A stretch of 64,000 nt of DNA, taken from Haloterrigena turkmenica DSM 5511 (lineage in GTDB: Archaea; Halobacteriota; Halobacteria; Halobacteriales; Natrialbaceae). Under the pieces are notes generated by a model. It was not told the origin of the DNA. It worked only from the letters and a program-made list of their open reading frames with translations, and did no database searches. The stretch covers positions 2,480,001-2,544,000 of the forward strand of contig NC_013743.1 of the NCBI RefSeq assembly GCF_000025325.1, in the 5' to 3' direction. Both the position numbers and the translations under genes were made by a program. Shown here in pieces: positions 61,989 to 64,000 of this stretch; position 1 is the stretch's first letter, and the number at the start of each line of letters is the position of its first letter.

Positions 61989-62843
61989 ATGACCGCGAAC
62001 GGAACCCAATCCGTCTCGACGTCCGACGACAGCACCGCCCGTTCGGACACGTCCGCAACCGACGACGTCCCCCTCGGATCACCGCTGGTCGACGACGCCG
62101 TCATCGAAACCCGCGATCTGGACGTCTACTACGGCGACGACCCGGCGCTTGACGGTATCCACATGGACATCCCCGAAAAACAGGTGACGGCGCTGATCGG
62201 CCCGTCGGGCTGTGGAAAGTCGACGTTCCTGCGCTCGATCAACCGCATGAACGATCTGATAGACATCGCCCGCGTCGAGGGCGACCTCTACTTCCGCGAG
62301 AAGAACGTCTACGACGACGACGTCGATCCAGTCGCCTTACGCCGGAAGATCGGCATGGTCTTCCAGTCGCCCAACCCGTTCCCGAAATCGATTCGGGACA
62401 ACGTCGCCTACGGGCTTCGGGTCCAGGACAAAGATGAAAACGTCGACGAGAAGGTTCGAACCGCCCTCGAGCGGGCCGCACTGCTCGAGGAGGTCGAAGA
62501 TCAGTTGGACTCGAGCGGACTCGATCTCTCGGGCGGCCAGCAACAGCGGCTCTGCATCGCCCGGGCGATCGCTCCGGACCCGGAAGTGATCCTGATGGAC
62601 GAGCCGGCGTCGGCGCTGGATCCGATCGCCACCTCGAAAATCGAGGACTTGATCGAGGACCTCTCCGAGGAGTACACGGTCGTCATCGTCACCCACAACA
62701 TGCAGCAGGCCGCTCGGATCTCCGATAAGACGGCGGTCTTCCTCACTGGCGGCGAGCTCGTCGAGTTCGACGACACGGACAAAATCTTCGAGAACCCCGA
62801 GCACGACCGCGTCGAGGACTACATCACTGGCAAGTTCGGCTAA
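61989..62843 (+). CDS. pstB: Phosphate ABC transporter ATP-binding protein PstB
   Basis: The 284-residue ATPase energises phosphate import. It has Walker [10 protein letters not shown] (71-79), the PstB signature [11 protein letters not shown]-loop [16 protein letters not shown] signature [14 protein letters not shown] (180-193) and Walker B ILMDEPAS (201-208). An H-loop THNMQQA is also present. A ~40-residue polar N-terminus precedes the domain. ATG 61989 was chosen over upstream starts because the preceding codons are low-complexity and a TATA element lies ~25 bases away. It stands before pstS and apart from any pstC/pstA. Confidence 0.93.
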   Translation: MTANGTQSVSTSDDSTARSDTSATDDVPLGSPLVDDAVIETRDLDVYYGDDPALDGIHMDIPEKQVTALIGPSGCGKSTFLRSINRMNDLIDIARVEGDLYFREKNVYDDDVDPVALRRKIGMVFQSPNPFPKSIRDNVAYGLRVQDKDENVDEKVRTALERAALLEEVEDQLDSSGLDLSGGQQQRLCIARAIAPDPEVILMDEPASALDPIATSKIEDLIEDLSEEYTVVIVTHNMQQAARISDKTAVFLTGGELVEFDDTDKIFENPEHDRVEDYITGKFG

Positions 62844-63278
62844 CGAAGTCATCGATACATGCGGCTACGGGAAGTCGGAGTCGACGGCTCCGAAGCGTCC
62901 GAACGTCGTCGGGAGATTCGTCGCGTAGTTCGTGCCCGGTGAATGGGGCCACTCCTGACTCGATTTTTTGACCGAATTATGGAATCTGGCGCTGGTCGAT
63001 ACGTCGCGAAACTCGGGATTCCATCAGCGTGACCCTCGGCCGGTCGACCGATCGTCCGATCTCGTCTATATATGTTCGACTGTTTCCCACCGAATACTCT
63101 CTAGTAGAGTACACGTTCATTCCTCGCTACTGCTTCGCGCGTTAGCTATTCTCATATGTATGGATTAACGCCTTAACAGCAGCACCAGTTATAGCGCTGA
63201 CAGTCACTGTATCGAGTACATATCACTATATAGTTCTCATAGTAGTCTACTTACCTACAGTGTGGTTTGCATCCGGTG
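62844..63278. promoter_or_regulatory. Upstream region of pstS
   Basis: This 435-base gap has no gene. It is AT-rich for this genome, especially after 63060. TATA-like elements are TCTATATATG near 63064 and CACTATATAG near 63224; the second is ~50 bases before the pstS ATG. Short inverted words such as ACTCT...AGAGT (63102-63116) and TGACAGTCACTGT near 63198 could be regulatory sites. Confidence 0.5.
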
Positions 63279-64000
63279 ATGTCGAGAGAAACCACGGCGT
63301 CCCTGCCGACCGGCTTCGGTCGGCGTGATTTTCTCGCCGCGGCTGGCGTCGCTCTTTCCGGTGGGTTAGCCGGCTGTAGCGGCGTCTTCGCCGCGGAAGG
63401 GAAACAAGTGAACGTCGCGGGGAGCAGCACGGTGTTTCCCGTGACTGAGGCGATCGCCTCTGCGTTCTCGGAGAAAAACCCGACCGTCAATATCTCGCTC
63501 AGCAAGACCGGGACCGGCGGCGGGTTCGGGAACTTCTTCTGTGCGGGGCGAACCGACATTAACAACGCGAGTCGGGAGATCGCCGATGCCGAAATCGAAC
63601 AGTGCGGAAACAACGATGTCACACCGATCGAGTTCCAGATCGCGACCGACGCGCTAACGGTGGTCGTCAATCCGGAAGCCGACTGGGTCGACTGTCTCAC
63701 AGTCGAACAACTCCAGGAGATCTGGCGGACCGACGGCGCCCAGCGGTGGAGCGATCTCAACGACGAGTGGCCCGACGAGGAGATCGAACTGTACGGCGCC
63801 GCGACCACCTCGGGCACGTTCGACTACTTCAACGAGGCGGTCCTCGGCGAGGAACTGAACCACCGTAGCGACTACTACGCGACCGAACGGGATCGAACGA
63901 TCGTTCAGGGAGTCCGCGGTTCGGAAACTGCTATGGGGTACTTCGGCTTCTCGTACTACAGCGAGAACCCGGATTCGATCAAAGCCGTCTCGATCGACAG
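63279..64000 (+). CDS. pstS: Phosphate-binding protein PstS, 5' part
   Basis: The frame runs off the right edge (about 240 residues seen). It has a Tat lipoprotein signal (GFGRRDFLAAAGVALSGGLAGCSG; lipobox LAGC). The PstS phosphate-binding segments are AGSSTVFPVTEAIASAF, SKTGTGGGFGNFFCAGRTDINNASREI and TTSGTFDYFNEAVLG. It captures phosphate outside the membrane for the Pst transporter. pstC and pstA presumably follow beyond the window. The upstream AT-rich promoter and nearby phoU suggest phosphate control. Confidence 0.93.
   Translation, partial: MSRETTASLPTGFGRRDFLAAAGVALSGGLAGCSGVFAAEGKQVNVAGSSTVFPVTEAIASAFSEKNPTVNISLSKTGTGGGFGNFFCAGRTDINNASREIADAEIEQCGNNDVTPIEFQIATDALTVVVNPEADWVDCLTVEQLQEIWRTDGAQRWSDLNDEWPDEEIELYGAATTSGTFDYFNEAVLGEELNHRSDYYATERDRTIVQGVRGSETAMGYFGFSYYSENPDSIKAVSID

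Overview
The window is GC-rich, densely coded chromosomal DNA from a halophilic archaeon (class Halobacteria), most like the Natrinema/Haloterrigena group, though the genus is inference. Evidence: very acidic proteins, strong G/C third positions, TATA-like boxes about 25-30 bases before mostly leaderless starts, and archaeal markers (Orc1/Cdc6 with ORB repeats, TFB, ribosomal protein S8e, TiaS, DacZ, TatA, haloarchaeal PHA genes). I see no insertion sequence, prophage or CRISPR array.

Layout. 1-5 kb: the end of a FemAB-like acyltransferase, a degenerate tRNA-like element inside an inverted repeat, two dehydrogenases, a glutathione-transferase-like enzyme and a CaCA exchanger. 5.4-22.6 kb: NhaC antiporters, an orphan DNA methyltransferase, a TrkA-type regulator, glycerate kinase, AzgA purine permease, glutaredoxin, an HTH regulator, TiaS, an ACR3/BASS transporter, a DRG GTPase, an MFS carrier and a VOC protein. 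22.7-25.2 kb: a replication origin, with an AT-rich unwinding region between inverted ORBs next to orc1 and three more ORBs beyond the 3' end of orc1. 25.2-35.6 kb: TatA, a glutaredoxin-thioredoxin reductase fusion, a DUF389 protein, TFB, an OGG1-type glycosylase, acylphosphatase and several small zinc or membrane proteins. 35.7-38.7 kb: nnrD-moaC and a nitronate monooxygenase.

39.4-44.2 kb is a polyhydroxyalkanoate cluster: phaB, then phaR-phaP and phaE-phaC on the minus strand and phaJ divergent. 44.4-51.3 kb: a phosphohexomutase, cytidine deaminase, a second DUF389 protein, a DUF488 protein and uridine phosphorylase sharing one symmetric TATA element, and a diadenylate cyclase-MscS pair. 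51.4-52.5 kb: tRNA-Leu(UAG), a tRNA-derived hairpin beside it, and a one-repeat TFB-like protein. 52.6-59.3 kb: CoaD, malic enzyme, a beta-helix protein coupled to a tiny Tat lipoprotein, a PQQ-propeller lipoprotein and S8e. 59.4-64 kb: an aldo/keto reductase and a phosphate module (AbrB-PhoU regulator, pstB, and pstS running off the end).

Connected themes are carbon storage as PHA, ion and osmotic control (NhaC, CaCA, TrkA, c-di-AMP/MscS), nucleoside salvage (AzgA, Cdd, Udp) and phosphate uptake. The least explained signals are non-coding: a dispersed hairpin repeat with compensatory base changes (one copy inside a gene), a hairpin built from a tRNA-Leu 3' end, a tRNA-like sequence inside an inverted repeat, short tandem duplications at four sites, and a shared N-terminal motif in the PHA synthase and the phasin.
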